Shown here: piece after piece, positions 43,100 through 52,878 of the stretch | How the letters are laid out: every line of letters begins with the position of its first letter | Position numbering within the stretch: position 1 is the stretch's first letter | Assembly (NCBI GenBank): GCA_938014335.1 | Contig: CALLRP010000010.1 | Coordinates: 1 to 63,736, forward strand | Direction of reading: 5' to 3' | Length of the DNA: 63,736 bases | Source of the DNA: an uncultured bacterium | Lineage (GTDB): Bacteria > Hydrogenedentota > Hydrogenedentia > Hydrogenedentales > Hydrogenedentaceae | The notes under the pieces: generated by a model | Told to the model about the DNA's origin: nothing | Seen by the model: only the letters and a program-made list of their open reading frames with translations | Database searches by the model: none | Position numbers and translations under genes: made by a program

Positions 43100-43198
43100 A
43101 AATTTGTTTTTTAAAGAGTCAAAAATGTAAAATGAAGGCATGATTTGAGGCAACAGGCAGTCTCCCTTAGTTAAAACAATAACAGAAGGAGTGTTTTT

Positions 43199-44323
43199 AT
43201 GCAAAAGCAAACTTTATCTACAATGAAAAAAATATTGTTTCTCTTTTTATTTTCTTCTATATTGGGAGTAATCATTTCTGCAGAAGATAATTCTCCCGTA
43301 GAACTCACTCAATTAGCAAAGCCTATTGTTCGATATGAGGTAAATGTCCCGAATGTAGAGGAATACATCACATTAAAATGTGATTTTCATATGCATACGG
43401 TATTTTCGGATGGTTATGTCTGGCCCGATTTGCGTGTTATTGAAGCATGGGTAACAGGTTTGGACGTTATTGCGATTACGGACCATATTGAAGGACCTGT
43501 TAGTAGACCGTTTTTATCGGGAGATGATAACTCTTCTTATGAATTAGCCAGGGGAATAGCAGAACAGTATGGACTTATTCTTATTAAAGGGGGTGAGATT
43601 ACGCGGAAGCAGCCGTATGGACATTATAATGCGTTGTTTTTGAAGGATGTAAATCTCGTAGACCATGAAGACCCCTTTACTGCGATAGAGAATGCGGTTA
43701 AGCAGGGTGCTTTTATTCAATGGAACCATCCGGAGAGAAATTCTGAAATGGGAAATCAATTTGAATTTCAAAAGAAATTATTAGAAAAAGGTTATTTGCA
43801 TGGCGTCGAAATATCAAATGGTTCGGTATGGTATCCGCATATGATAGATTGGGGTTTAGAAAATAATCTTACTCTTATGGGAAATAGTGACCTTCACGGA
43901 TTGATTTTAGGAGAGTTCCAATTAGATAAATTTCAAAGACCCATGACATTGGTCTTTGCGAAAGAAAAAAGTGAACAAGGTATTCGAGAGGCTCTGGATA
44001 ATAAACGGACTGTAGTTTGGGTAGCAGATTTGATTAATGGCAGAGAAGAATGGGTTTCTAAGTTATTCTATGCTTGTGTGCGTTTTGGAAAAGTACAAAT
44101 TACCAATGATGAAAGAAAAGAGGGAAAGTTGGTAATTGAAAATATTTCAGACATACCCTGGTCTATAAAGTTTTCAGGACCCGTTATGGCAGGTTCCTAT
44201 CGTTTAGAACCGCGGTCATCTCAGGTTGTACGGACGAAAGGGCAAGGGAATGTTAAGATCGCTGTTACTAATGCATGGATAAAGACAGGTGCAAATTTGC
44301 AGACGGAAATGAATTTAGAATAA
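43199..44323 (+). CDS. Secreted PHP-domain phosphodiesterase (Sb-PDE-like)
   Basis: The 374-residue protein starts at an ATG 7 nt after GGAG; an internal Met at residue 9 could also start it (MKKILFLFLFSSILGVIIS signal peptide). PHP metal motifs are present in order: DFHMHTVFSDG, IAITDHIEGP, KGGEITR, QWNHPERN and NSDLHG. A C-terminal beta domain (about 270-374) ends near VTNAWIKTGANLQTEM, which matches the layout of Sb-PDE family phosphodiesterases. The family hydrolyses phosphodiesters or phosphotriester products; the native substrate may be extracellular phosphodiesters scavenged for phosphate. No phosphate-regulation site was identified. Confidence 0.85.
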   Translation: MQKQTLSTMKKILFLFLFSSILGVIISAEDNSPVELTQLAKPIVRYEVNVPNVEEYITLKCDFHMHTVFSDGYVWPDLRVIEAWVTGLDVIAITDHIEGPVSRPFLSGDDNSSYELARGIAEQYGLILIKGGEITRKQPYGHYNALFLKDVNLVDHEDPFTAIENAVKQGAFIQWNHPERNSEMGNQFEFQKKLLEKGYLHGVEISNGSVWYPHMIDWGLENNLTLMGNSDLHGLILGEFQLDKFQRPMTLVFAKEKSEQGIREALDNKRTVVWVADLINGREEWVSKLFYACVRFGKVQITNDERKEGKLVIENISDIPWSIKFSGPVMAGSYRLEPRSSQVVRTKGQGNVKIAVTNAWIKTGANLQTEMNLE

Positions 44324-44339
44324 AAAAGTTTTTATTTAT

Positions 44340-44369
44340 CATATCCCCCAGTTTTTATTGGGGGATGTG
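44340..44369. terminator. Possible bidirectional terminator between convergent genes
   Basis: An 11-bp stem including one G-U (44340-44350 with 44359-44369, core ATCCCCCA/TGGGGGAT) starts 17 nt after the PHP stop. A long T run is missing on the plus side, and only a mixed A/T tract lies on the minus side, so termination is plausible but not certain. Confidence 0.5.
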
Positions 44370-44527
44370 ATGTTAGAGCTCTTAAGTGGTCTTTTATAGA
44401 TATTTTTTTTAATTTATCAACAGATAACCTAATATAAGATAAATATGCTTACTAAGATTTTATTTAGTAGAAATTTGTTTTAATTCGTTGTAACTTAATT
44501 ATAGAGATGGATAATTTATATCATTAA

Positions 44528-46663
44528 TTATTCTGCAGACTTTTGACGAATAGAGAAGTTTTTTTGAATTTTTGGAGAGATATTTGCGGGTTGTTCTTTC
44601 CCTTTTCTTGATGAAGGTTTTATTTTACCTTCTTTGAAAGGAGATTCTTTATCACTTAATTCGTATCCAATAGAAATTCTTTTCTTTATTAATTCCACGG
44701 CAAAATTATCCTGCACAATATTCCATGGGACAAATTTTTCGGGTTGTAGTGTTAATAAGTTATAAAGTTCTTCGTTCTTTAATTTTTGGGATTGTACTTT
44801 TTGTGCGAATAGAAGGAGATATTCATAGTCTTCTAATCCATCACGAAGCCGTTCCAATCGAACAGATGAAAAGTAACTGTCTTTTGCGGGATAAAGAAGT
44901 GTGGTCATGTCCAGTGTATTTTGAGGTTGGAATAAGATATAGTCATTATTTTTGGGTTTTGTGATCGTATTCCCCCATGAGATAAGGGGAGTAAGAACGA
45001 TTCCCTGGAAACCGTAGTTCCAACATATCCATGGTATAATGCGAGATTCGATTGGAACAGTATCATAACGAAGGGAAGGATATTGTTCCGGGTTAATCCA
45101 GAGCCAGGGGGTAAGAACAGGAGCGGGTCGGGGTTCTTTATTATGTTCGGTAGGGTTTAGGCGAATTTCTTGAATGTAAACGACATCGCCTTTTTTAGTT
45201 TTGGGAAATTCAAGCCGTATGGCTATAAAATCGGGGTTGTATTTAAACATTCCAAAGGAAATAGGAGGGTCGAAAAGTGTTCCTGCTACATGCCTCCAAT
45301 TTACAGAGGATGTTAAGAAATGAAAGCCATCTCTTGAAATCTGGACATCTATTGATTGCGGGATTTGGCCCGGGCCCCAAACGATGGTTATTTTTTCTCC
45401 GACTATTTTTTCTTTGAGTTGTATTTCCAGCCATTCGTTTTTATTTTCTTTTTCAGTAGGTAATGATAACCATCCCGTATAAAGACAAGCATCAGTTGCA
45501 TACCACGGTGAACTTAAGATAGCAGGATAAGACCCGGGAATAAAGCCTGTAGTTGAAGCAGAAACTGATTTGATGGGGATTGTGTTTTCATCGGCGATGG
45601 ACAGCCCTTTTGTCAATCGTTCCATCAGTCTCGGCGAAAAAGAGGAAAAGGGCAAAGCCCATATGTCTATATAAAAATTATATTGGGGGAGAGGCGGGGA
45701 ACATAAAACCCTTGCTACAAAAGGTAACTGTTCTGAAATAGAGGTTAAATACCTTTTCAGAGAATCATGCAGACTATTGTCTTTAGGTGTAAACCAAATG
45801 GAACATAATGCCATCGGATTATTTATTCCTTTGATATTGTTAAATATTTCTATTTCTTTTTGATGAAAGTTACGAATTGTCTCTAAAGGTCCCGGGGGTA
45901 ATAAAAGAGGGGTTATGTCTGTAAAAGTCTGCGATTTTTGCTCTTTTAAGGAATCAATGTAACTTTTCCAAATTACCTCAGGAATAGGAAAACTATCCGA
46001 GTGGATACTCTGTAAATATGACCCTAATGAAATATTAAGATGTTTATCGTGTATGAAGTTAAAAAAGTTTTTCCAGAATTCATCCGTTGCGGTGAATTGC
46101 GGGTTTGTTAACGAGAATATTTGCCAGTCTAAAAAACTGATTGCAGGCAAAGAAGAGAGTTGGGGAATCTCAAAATCGAAAACTTCTATGGTAATAGGAA
46201 TGCGTTTTAGTTTTTCTCTTTCCGTGTTGATTTGTAGTTCCGTTTTATATAATCCTGATTTTATATTCCGTGGGATTTTTAAGGTTACCCATAAAACTGT
46301 TTTTTGTCCCTTTAAGAGGCTACAAGTTTGAAAAGGTTTTAATATATCAAAAAATGTAAGGCTTCGGTCAATGCCTCCTTTGGGAAGAGGTACTCCCTGG
46401 ACAGGGAGGATTTGATATAGTGAAGGATTTGGAAACCCATCAGGTAGTTTATCAAAGGTACAGGATATACTAATTAAGTCTGACTTATCCGCAGAAATAT
46501 GAACCTGGAATGATTCTTCTTCTCCCTTTGCAGAAAAGAGTTGTGCTTCATAATGGGAAGAAGGAGATGGCTGAGAAAGATTTGTAGAGACCCAGGATGG
46601 TTCTATCCATATATTTGTTCCATTTATAAAAATATTTAATAATATGAATAAATAAGGATTCAT
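44528..46663 (-). CDS. Secreted DUF4091 glycoside-hydrolase-like protein with discoidin-like domain
   Basis: The 711-residue protein starts after GGGAAG with a short hydrophobic signal. Residues about 25-175 form an N-terminal beta domain (GEEESFQVHISADKSDL), followed by a TIM-barrel-like region. A discoidin/F5-8C-type insert lies at about 385-510 (ATDACLYTGWLSL, EWLEIQLKE, VYIQEIRLNPTE). The C-terminal barrel end bears the DUF4091 string VRLERLRDGLEDYEYLLLFA, nearly that of the 7040-10084 protein. A basic tail ends the protein. It is presumably an exported glycosidase; substrate unknown. Compared with the first DUF4091 protein it lacks the PA14-like N-terminus and has the discoidin insert instead. 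Confidence 0.82.
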   Translation of the reverse strand: MNPYLFILLNIFINGTNIWIEPSWVSTNLSQPSPSSHYEAQLFSAKGEEESFQVHISADKSDLISISCTFDKLPDGFPNPSLYQILPVQGVPLPKGGIDRSLTFFDILKPFQTCSLLKGQKTVLWVTLKIPRNIKSGLYKTELQINTEREKLKRIPITIEVFDFEIPQLSSLPAISFLDWQIFSLTNPQFTATDEFWKNFFNFIHDKHLNISLGSYLQSIHSDSFPIPEVIWKSYIDSLKEQKSQTFTDITPLLLPPGPLETIRNFHQKEIEIFNNIKGINNPMALCSIWFTPKDNSLHDSLKRYLTSISEQLPFVARVLCSPPLPQYNFYIDIWALPFSSFSPRLMERLTKGLSIADENTIPIKSVSASTTGFIPGSYPAILSSPWYATDACLYTGWLSLPTEKENKNEWLEIQLKEKIVGEKITIVWGPGQIPQSIDVQISRDGFHFLTSSVNWRHVAGTLFDPPISFGMFKYNPDFIAIRLEFPKTKKGDVVYIQEIRLNPTEHNKEPRPAPVLTPWLWINPEQYPSLRYDTVPIESRIIPWICWNYGFQGIVLTPLISWGNTITKPKNNDYILFQPQNTLDMTTLLYPAKDSYFSSVRLERLRDGLEDYEYLLLFAQKVQSQKLKNEELYNLLTLQPEKFVPWNIVQDNFAVELIKKRISIGYELSDKESPFKEGKIKPSSRKGKEQPANISPKIQKNFSIRQKSAE

Positions 46664-46760
46664 GGCTTCCCAATGATTTTGATTGTTATTCTAACGATTT
46701 GTATATATATAATAACTATATTCAAATAGGATATGGTAAACGGAAGTAAAGGATTAGATA

Positions 46761-49181
46761 ATGGAGTTAGAAGATTTTTTCAAGAAAACGAGGGAAGAGT
46801 TAATTGAAGAAATACATCATTGGAAAAATCGAGCGGAAGAAATAAAGGATATTTTAATCGGGGAAAAGAAAAAATTTTATACTATTGCAGATCTACAGCC
46901 GTTGTTTCAAAGTATGAGTGCGATTGATACCGCTGTATATGTAGCGGATATGGACAATTATGAAATATTAGCAGTAAATGAATACATAAAGAGAATTTTT
47001 GGAGAGAGCATTATAGGGAAGAGATGTTATGAAGTTTTGCAATCAGGACAAAATTGTGTATGTTCCTTTTGTACGAATGATAAACTCTTGAATGAAAAGG
47101 GGGAACCCAATCCTCCGCATGTCTGGATGTTTCAAAATACACGAACGGGTTCTTATTTTCAGTGTATTGATTTCGCTATCCCCTGGGAAAATGGGAAGAT
47201 GGCTCGTATTGAGGTAGCGATAAACATAGACAGATTGGTTAATATTCAGAAAGAAAGGGATGCCCAGAGAGTACTTACTCAAACAATTATTGAGAATATA
47301 CCACAAGCCGTTTTCTGGAAAGATAGGAACGGGGTATTTTTGGGGTGTAACCTGCAATTTGCAAAAGATGCGAACTGTTCCGTGCCTGTGGAAGTAATAG
47401 GTAAAACCGATTATGATTTACCGTGGACAAAAGAGGAATCGGACAGTTTTCGACAAATTGACTGTAAGATTATGGAAACGGGTGAACCGCTTTTAAATTT
47501 TGAAGAGAAGCATACCCGTGCAACCGGTGAAGTGAAATATTTATTAGTGAGTAAAGTGCCTTTGCGAGATAGGGATGGAAAAATCATAGGTGTGTTGGGA
47601 ACTTATGGGGATATAACAGAAATAAAGAAGGCAAAGGATATAATCCAAAAGAATGAGCAGTTATTAAATAGCATCATGCAAACGGCACCATTTGGTGTGA
47701 TTTTTGTAAGAAATCGGATAATAGAATGGTGTAATGAACGGTTATGTCAAATTTTGGGTTATGCGAAGGAAGAAATAGTAGGTAGTTCCACAAGAAAATT
47801 TTATGAATCGGATGAAGAATTTAGTAGGGTGGGCAAGGAACTATACGAAGGATTAAGTGGGTGTACAATGAACTGGATAGAGACAAAATGGAAAGGGAAA
47901 GACGGGGAATTGATTGATATACGTATTAATGCGGCATTAAGAAATCCCGACAACCCCGATGATGGGATTATTTGTGGAATGATTGATATTCGTGAGCAGA
48001 AGAAGTTCGAACGGGAGCGGGAACAAATGCAAGAGAAAATACATCAAGTTCAGAAAATACAAAGTTTGGAAACTTTAGCGGGTGGAGTGGCTCATGATTT
48101 CAATAATTTACTAATGGCAATGATAGGGAGTGCAGAGTTGGCACTTCACGAATTACCAGAAATTTCACCAGCAAGGGATTATTTAAATAGTATTATTATT
48201 GCTGGTAAAAAAGGGGCGGAATTAGCACAACAGATGCTTTCTTATGCGGGGAGGAAGAAACTTTTAACAAATCGTGTAAATATCAATAAAATGGTTGATG
48301 AGATGACTCAAATTATAAAATCTTCTATTTCCAAGAAGGTGGTTTTAAAATTAGATTTAGCGGAACAGCTCCCTCTGGTTGAAGGGGATACCACACAACT
48401 TTCGCAGGTTATGATGAACCTTGTTATAAATGCAAATGAGGCTATTGGTGAAAAGAGTGGACTTATCATTGTAAGGACATCAGCTGTAGTATGTGATAGC
48501 AAGTATTTGGATACTTTATTCTTACCTGGGGAACTTAAAGAAGGTTTGTATGTTGTGCTTGAAGTAGTGGATACAGGATGTGGAATGGATGAAGAAACAA
48601 AGAAACACATTTTTGAGCCTTTCTATTCTACAAAATTTACTGGTAGGGGATTGGGATTATCTTCTGTCTTAGGGTCAGTGAAAAGTCATCAGGGTGGGAT
48701 AAAAGTGTATTCTGAAAAGGGCAAGGGAACGGCATTCAAGATATTCCTGCCCGCAATTGAATGGATGGAAGAGAAAGAGACCCTTTTTACTGAAGAACAG
48801 CAAATATGCAAATATGAAGGCAAGTTATTATTAGCCGAGGACGAGGATACTGTTAGAGCCATTACTCAACGAATGTTAGAATATTTAGGTTTTGAGGTAC
48901 TCTCTGCAGTAGACGGAAGAGAAGCCGTTCACATTTTTAATAAACACAAGGATACTATTCAATGTGTTATTTTAGATTTAACGATGCCTCATTTAAATGG
49001 TTTTGAAGCATGTCAGGAAATAAGGAAAGTTAAGGGGGAAATCCCTATCATCTTGACCAGTGGCTATCCTCAGGAACAAATCAATGTGAAGATTAAAACC
49101 GATTTGTTCACGGCGTATATCCAGAAACCGTATCAGTTTGAAAATTTAAAAGAGTTAATTCATAAAATATTTTCAAAATAA
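46761..49181 (+). CDS. PAS-domain hybrid histidine kinase with C-terminal receiver (second copy)
   Basis: The 806-residue protein starts after AAAGGATTAG. An N-terminal coiled coil (residues 1-40) precedes three PAS domains (about 45-165, 170-290, 300-420); the first contains CVCSFCTNDKL, a Cys-rich patch not seen in the other kinase. HisKA follows with His445 in GGVAHDFNNLLMA, then HATPase (NLVINANEAIGE, DTGCGMDE, GRGLGLSSVLG) and a receiver with Asp739 in VILDLTMPH, LTSGYPQEQ and IQKPY. It is soluble. The core is closely related in order and motifs to the kinase at 28423-30765, implying duplication. It is divergent from the DUF4091 gene. The three or four Cys in PAS1 could bind metal or sense redox. 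Confidence 0.92.
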   Translation: MELEDFFKKTREELIEEIHHWKNRAEEIKDILIGEKKKFYTIADLQPLFQSMSAIDTAVYVADMDNYEILAVNEYIKRIFGESIIGKRCYEVLQSGQNCVCSFCTNDKLLNEKGEPNPPHVWMFQNTRTGSYFQCIDFAIPWENGKMARIEVAINIDRLVNIQKERDAQRVLTQTIIENIPQAVFWKDRNGVFLGCNLQFAKDANCSVPVEVIGKTDYDLPWTKEESDSFRQIDCKIMETGEPLLNFEEKHTRATGEVKYLLVSKVPLRDRDGKIIGVLGTYGDITEIKKAKDIIQKNEQLLNSIMQTAPFGVIFVRNRIIEWCNERLCQILGYAKEEIVGSSTRKFYESDEEFSRVGKELYEGLSGCTMNWIETKWKGKDGELIDIRINAALRNPDNPDDGIICGMIDIREQKKFEREREQMQEKIHQVQKIQSLETLAGGVAHDFNNLLMAMIGSAELALHELPEISPARDYLNSIIIAGKKGAELAQQMLSYAGRKKLLTNRVNINKMVDEMTQIIKSSISKKVVLKLDLAEQLPLVEGDTTQLSQVMMNLVINANEAIGEKSGLIIVRTSAVVCDSKYLDTLFLPGELKEGLYVVLEVVDTGCGMDEETKKHIFEPFYSTKFTGRGLGLSSVLGSVKSHQGGIKVYSEKGKGTAFKIFLPAIEWMEEKETLFTEEQQICKYEGKLLLAEDEDTVRAITQRMLEYLGFEVLSAVDGREAVHIFNKHKDTIQCVILDLTMPHLNGFEACQEIRKVKGEIPIILTSGYPQEQINVKIKTDLFTAYIQKPYQFENLKELIHKIFSK

Positions 49182-49451
49182 GATTTTATTGTTCCTATTA
49201 TTTTAAATTTCAATTGTTTAATGACTAAAAAATCTATTTATTAGAAATATTTATGATTTATTTGGAGAGACTTTATTATATTGGGAAAATATTGGCTATG
49301 AGAAAGAAGCAAGGTTGGTAGAAACAATGTTTAGAATATGTTTGCGTATGTGTTAATTGTAGATATCTAAAAATATCTTATTTATATAATTAATATTTAC
49401 TTTAAAAGATAACTAAATAGCATAATTAATAATGAGTATAAATGAATTAAG

Positions 49452-52112
49452 ATGAAAAAAATAGCAGTTTCAGTAAACAGCCATTTGTTTTTTGTTGTGT
49501 TGTTTTTATGTTTAGGAAACTATGTGAGTGGCGAAACAGATATGTATCGATTTTCGGAGGATTTTTGGGGTAAAAGGGAAAGTGTGCAAGAGTTGACATT
49601 AGCATCTAATCAATTAAAGAAGGAGTATTATAAAGATGCAAAAAGGGTTGTTTTTATCTATGAGGGAGCAATAGATTTGGGAAATTATAAGTATCTTACA
49701 GTGGAGCTTGAGGCGGAGATTGGGAAAGAACTGTGGTGGGGTTGGAAAAGTGCAAAAACGGGAGATAAGGTATATTATCCTTGTGGAGGAGACCCGTTAA
49801 TTATAGATGGGAAACCCCACATATATACTTTTACACTGATGTTTCCGGATAGGAATAATCCTATATTTGATGTAACGGATGCATTGTATTTTGAGGTAAG
49901 GGATATAGAGAGTGAGAGTAACGAAGTAAATTTAAAAAGGATAGGGTTCGTGCCATATAAGGAGCCAGTAGCAAGGCAAATAACGATTGGGGGGGTGTGT
50001 ATGGATGTATTATGGGGCAGAGAAGTAGAAATAGATAAAGAAATAAAAGAGGAAAGCCGATTATTATTTTATACAGGGATTTATAATCCGAACATAGGGC
50101 CGTTTCGGAGAAAATCGAAAAGGGAAGAATGGGTTTCGGATGGAGCTCGATTTAAGATTTTAATTGAGGACAAATTAACATTAAAAAGGGAAGAGATTTT
50201 TCAAATGGATATGCGTCCACTGGAACGTGAAGAGGAACGGCAATGGAAACGAATGGAAATTGATATTTCGAGATATTCAAATAAGACGGTGAAGTTTATA
50301 TTTCAAGTAGACCCTTTGAAAAATTCCATAGGAGATTATGTAGTTTGGGGCAATCCCATGCTTATCAATCATACGAGGGAAGAGATGAAATCAAATATCC
50401 CTATTTTTATTATCTCATGTGATACACTAAGGCCTGACCATTTGTTGCCTTATGGTTATCATTTGCCGACCAGTCCTCGTCTAGATGCATTTGCAAAAGA
50501 TGCAGTTGTGTTTGAGAATTCCTATACGACGCAGACATTTACTCCTGTGGCACATATGAGCTTGTTAACGGGGAAATTTCCGGAGAACCATGGGATGACA
50601 AAGAATATTGATTTACGGTCGGATGTGATTACGGTGCAAGAGATGTTGCAAAAGAACGGTTATTTGACAGCTGGATTTACAGGATTTTTGTGGTGGTTTA
50701 TCCCATCACGGGGATTTTCAAGAGGTATGGATTATTTTTCAGTTCCTGATATGGAAAAAGGGGGAGCCCAGGATAGGAGGTCTGTTTTTGAGGTTCATGA
50801 AGAAGCAAAAGAATGGATAAAAAAATCTAAAAGTAAAAATCTCTTTGTTTTTCTTCATAATTACGATGTGCATTCCACTGCATATAATGACTTACTCTAT
50901 GATGCAGAAGATGAAGAGTACAAGGTATTTTCTCGTGGTATGGAAAAACCAAACATAATTTATCCAGAAAATTGCCAAGATATTCCAGCGGGCACCCTTT
51001 TTTTACGGTATTCGATAAATGGGGATATAATTCCGACAGAGGAGCAAATTGAATATAATAGGGCATTATATGATGATTGTGTATATAAAGTGGACTGTGC
51101 ATTGGGGGATTTTTTTGATTTTTTGAAGAAAGAAAATTTATATAATTCAGCATTTATTGCAATTGTTTCGGACCATGGGGAATCATTATGGGAACACGAA
51201 TTGTATGGTCATGAAAATGTATATGAAGAGAGTATGCGTTGTGTTATGATGATAAAATTCCCTAATCAGAAATATGCGGGACAGCGGGTGAGGGGAAAAG
51301 TGATTTTAGAGGATATTGTCCCGACGATATTAAGTTTGGTAAACGAACAGGAAGGTCCCCCGACGGATGGACTTTCATTAATCTCATTATTAGAAGGCGA
51401 TGGAAAAATTCGGGAATATGTATTTTCTTCAGATTCGGGTATCGATATGAAGGCTATTGTAAAAGGGGATTATAAATTTTTGGAGGATATAAAAAGAAGT
51501 AAGAGGAATTTGTTCGACTTAACCCAGCCCATGGCAGAATATAAAAATATAATTTCCCGTGAACCTAAAATTGCCAGGGAGATGGAACATCTCCTTATGA
51601 AACAGTTTGGATTAAAAGAAGAAGGTTGGTGGTTGTGTTTTCAAAATGCTGATTCATTTTTCGCTGGGAATATAAAGATAAGATCTACAGTACCTATATT
51701 GAATATAAAAACGCAATCATGTGTATTCCGTCCCCAAAATGATAGATTTGCACCTACAGAATTGGTGGGGTCCATTTTTATACCTTCAAACTTAGGAACA
51801 GAAAAATCTGCAATTCTTCAAATTATTCCCTCACAAAACGAACACGAATTGTTTATTTATTTACAAAGAAATGTCGATTGGATTTATCCATCGGAATATC
51901 AAGTCATTCAAGATGAAAAAGAAATTGTTTTTTATTTTTCTTCAAATTACAAGGGAACGAAAACAAAGTCTGATATGTTAAATGATTTGAAATCAGAACA
52001 GGTCTATTTTTGGGTTCTTCATTATCCCACTAAGGGAAAAGAGGAATATTTAAGAAAAGATATTCCCGAAGAGGTAAGGGAAACATTAGAGAATCTTGGT
52101 TATTTAAATTGA
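49452..52112 (+). CDS. Secreted sulfatase/alkaline-phosphatase-fold enzyme with Thr nucleophile and N-terminal beta domain
   Basis: The 886-residue protein has a signal peptide (about 1-28), but no clear Shine-Dalgarno precedes the ATG. Residues 30-310 are an unrecognised beta-sandwich region resembling carbohydrate-binding or Ig modules. The sulfatase-fold domain starts with IFIISCDTLRPDHLLPYG (metal Asp). At the usual Cys/Ser-x-Pro-Ser-Arg site the sequence is TPVAHMSLLTGKFPENHG, so Thr364 is the likely nucleophile and formylglycine cannot form. VSDHGESLWEHELYGHENVY supplies Asp/His metal ligands. Thr-type members are often phosphodiesterases, phosphoglycerol or phosphoethanolamine transferases, so true sulfatase activity is doubtful. 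A C-terminal beta domain (about 735-886) follows. Confidence 0.82.
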   Translation: MKKIAVSVNSHLFFVVLFLCLGNYVSGETDMYRFSEDFWGKRESVQELTLASNQLKKEYYKDAKRVVFIYEGAIDLGNYKYLTVELEAEIGKELWWGWKSAKTGDKVYYPCGGDPLIIDGKPHIYTFTLMFPDRNNPIFDVTDALYFEVRDIESESNEVNLKRIGFVPYKEPVARQITIGGVCMDVLWGREVEIDKEIKEESRLLFYTGIYNPNIGPFRRKSKREEWVSDGARFKILIEDKLTLKREEIFQMDMRPLEREEERQWKRMEIDISRYSNKTVKFIFQVDPLKNSIGDYVVWGNPMLINHTREEMKSNIPIFIISCDTLRPDHLLPYGYHLPTSPRLDAFAKDAVVFENSYTTQTFTPVAHMSLLTGKFPENHGMTKNIDLRSDVITVQEMLQKNGYLTAGFTGFLWWFIPSRGFSRGMDYFSVPDMEKGGAQDRRSVFEVHEEAKEWIKKSKSKNLFVFLHNYDVHSTAYNDLLYDAEDEEYKVFSRGMEKPNIIYPENCQDIPAGTLFLRYSINGDIIPTEEQIEYNRALYDDCVYKVDCALGDFFDFLKKENLYNSAFIAIVSDHGESLWEHELYGHENVYEESMRCVMMIKFPNQKYAGQRVRGKVILEDIVPTILSLVNEQEGPPTDGLSLISLLEGDGKIREYVFSSDSGIDMKAIVKGDYKFLEDIKRSKRNLFDLTQPMAEYKNIISREPKIAREMEHLLMKQFGLKEEGWWLCFQNADSFFAGNIKIRSTVPILNIKTQSCVFRPQNDRFAPTELVGSIFIPSNLGTEKSAILQIIPSQNEHELFIYLQRNVDWIYPSEYQVIQDEKEIVFYFSSNYKGTKTKSDMLNDLKSEQVYFWVLHYPTKGKEEYLRKDIPEEVRETLENLGYLN

Positions 52113-52165
52113 TTTTGTTTGTTTTTTTCGGGAATAAAATTTTTTAAAATTTTATGAAATTTGAC

Positions 52166-52195
52166 TTGACAAACCAAACTGGTTTGTGGTATAAA
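52166..52195 (+). promoter_or_regulatory. Near-consensus sigma-70 promoter with embedded operator-like palindrome
   Basis: TTGACA (52166-52171) and TATAAA (52190-52195) are separated by 18 nt. Between them ACAAACC-AAACT-GGTTTGT (52169-52187) forms a 7-5-7 inverted repeat that would place a repressor over the -35/-10 spacer. The motif style suits a TetR-type regulator; no regulator gene is adjacent. Confidence 0.65.
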
Positions 52196-52229
52196 CTATA
52201 TAGTGAAAATTGAATAAAAAACTAAACAG

Positions 52230-52252
52230 TGTCATGTGAAGTGAACATGACA
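52230..52252 (+). promoter_or_regulatory. 5'UTR hairpin upstream of the small exported protein
   Basis: TGTCATGT (52230-52237) pairs with ACATGACA (52245-52252) across a 7-nt loop. Placed near the 5' end of the predicted mRNA, it could protect the transcript from decay. It is not followed by a T run, so it is not a terminator. Confidence 0.55.
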
Positions 52253-52290
52253 AAGGTTTAGGAAAAACTCCAACGAGAGGAGGTGAAAAG

Positions 52291-52851
52291 ATGAGAAGAC
52301 TTAGTTTCGCCGCATTGTTAATTTTGGTTGGCACCGGAGTGGCATTTGCAAGCTCTTTGGCAATTCCATGGTTCTCGGATAATGCTCCGCAATATAATGG
52401 TTTGCCAGGAAAAAAGAGTGGCGCCACGAACCTGGTCTATTTGAAGAGTAATGTGGATACAACATTGGTATGCTACATTACTTACTACAATGCAGATGGT
52501 GTAATGTTGGGTCCTTTCCCACCCAATAACAGTTTCACCATTGCACCAAGGTCAGCATTAGCGTTCCGTCCATGTGCATATGACCCCGACCCAACAGCGG
52601 GTGGTCAGAACGGTGGTATGGAAGGTGGTCAGGGTGTATTGGTGCCTGACAGACCCATCAGCCCTAATGAGAATACACCGATTCCGGGTGTTGGTATCGT
52701 TGACACGAAAAAGAATGGTTCCGCAACCATTGAATGGATTGGTGGACCGAATGATGTTCAGGGTGCCAATACCAATTTCGTGACCATCGTAAATCCTGAT
52801 GGAAGTAAGACAACATTGTCCTATGGACATTTGTTACCTCCGGGTATCTAA
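52291..52851 (+). CDS. Small exported protein of unknown function with very strong expression signals
   Basis: The 186-residue protein has a Sec signal peptide (MRRLSFAALLILVGTGVAFA) and probable cleavage after AFA. The mature part is a beta-rich domain with two Cys (LVCYITYY and FRPCAYDP) that could form a disulfide, and a Gly/Pro-rich loop (GGQNGGMEGGQGVLVPD). I do not recognise a named family. AGGAGGTGA (52278-52286), a perfect anti-16S match, lies 4 nt before the ATG. With the promoter, 5'UTR hairpin and GC-rich terminator, it looks like the most highly expressed gene in the window, which suggests an abundant periplasmic or surface structural protein. No enzymatic motif is visible. Confidence 0.8.
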   Translation: MRRLSFAALLILVGTGVAFASSLAIPWFSDNAPQYNGLPGKKSGATNLVYLKSNVDTTLVCYITYYNADGVMLGPFPPNNSFTIAPRSALAFRPCAYDPDPTAGGQNGGMEGGQGVLVPDRPISPNENTPIPGVGIVDTKKNGSATIEWIGGPNDVQGANTNFVTIVNPDGSKTTLSYGHLLPPGI

Positions 52852-52878
52852 TATTTGAAATTTAATTTGTTTTAATTT

